This document shows, in pieces, positions 50,147-64,000 of a DNA stretch of 64,000 bases. The notes below the pieces were generated by a model. It saw only the letters and a program-made list of their open reading frames with translations, did not search any database and was not told the origin of the DNA. The DNA is taken from contig BAAHQB010000323.1 of assembly GCA_054601695.1 (NCBI GenBank), positions 1 to 64,000 on the forward strand, read 5' to 3'. This DNA comes from Amorphochlora amoebiformis (Eukaryota > Cercozoa > Chlorarachniophyceae). Numbering within the stretch: position 1 is the first letter of the stretch; each line of letters starts with the position of its first letter. The position numbers and the translations under genes were made by a program.

Positions 50147-64000
<13,854 letters not shown>

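Overview
This is nuclear DNA from an intron-rich, probably unicellular eukaryote with the standard code (TAA, TAG and TGA all end genes here). More than half of the window is (TA)n microsatellite, so raw open frames mostly show meaningless poly-Tyr-Ile. I joined the islands of ordinary sequence by hand with GT..AG splicing and matching codon phase, and a compact gene set appeared. Lineage cannot be fixed from sequence alone. Telomere-type CCCTAA repeats, a Hook dynein adaptor, an Integrator subunit and a dinoflagellate-like Tudor/SH3 style protein would suit a protist such as an alveolate or stramenopile; this is inference.

Layout, left to right: a DHHC palmitoyltransferase gene (minus, about 8.5 kb to the left edge, 3' end not identified); a small six-exon three-TM protein gene (plus, 8971-9768, short introns, complete); a single-exon tandem Tudor/SH3-like gene (minus, 12050-11409); a Rieske [2Fe-2S] protein gene of the RFESD type (plus, about 12.4-19.2 kb or slightly beyond); a small C2H2 zinc-finger gene (minus, about 24.1-21.4 kb); a TBC RabGAP with C-terminal EF-hands and a CaaX box (plus, 24225-45289); a complete 17-exon HOOK gene (minus, 50023-45744); and an INTS1-like gene (plus, 50147 to beyond the right edge). 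Neighbours are mostly divergent pairs with very short shared upstream regions (123 bp for HOOK/INTS1, about 120 bp for zinc finger/TBC) or convergent pairs.

The introns hold the unusual structure. (1) Most multi-kb introns are (TA)n. (2) Pieces of the adjacent exon, together with the splice site and some TA, are tandemly copied at more than twenty places, from two to about eight copies, some intact and some decayed. (3) Five clusters of CCCTAA repeats with a conserved spacer module of about 65 bp lie in introns, all in the same orientation; two abut exons and appear to supply the splice acceptor. (4) Long pyrimidine tracts lie in introns and are always on the sense strand of the host gene. 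(5) About 610 bp of nearly perfect (CG)n sits in the first Rieske intron.

The genes are housekeeping or membrane-traffic functions (protein palmitoylation, Rab inactivation, dynein cargo linkage, snRNA/mRNA 3' processing). I see no functional cluster, no virus, no CRISPR, no tRNA or rRNA, and no autonomous transposon. All gene models come from reading the sequence by eye; exon edges are given where codon phase closes, and open joins are flagged.
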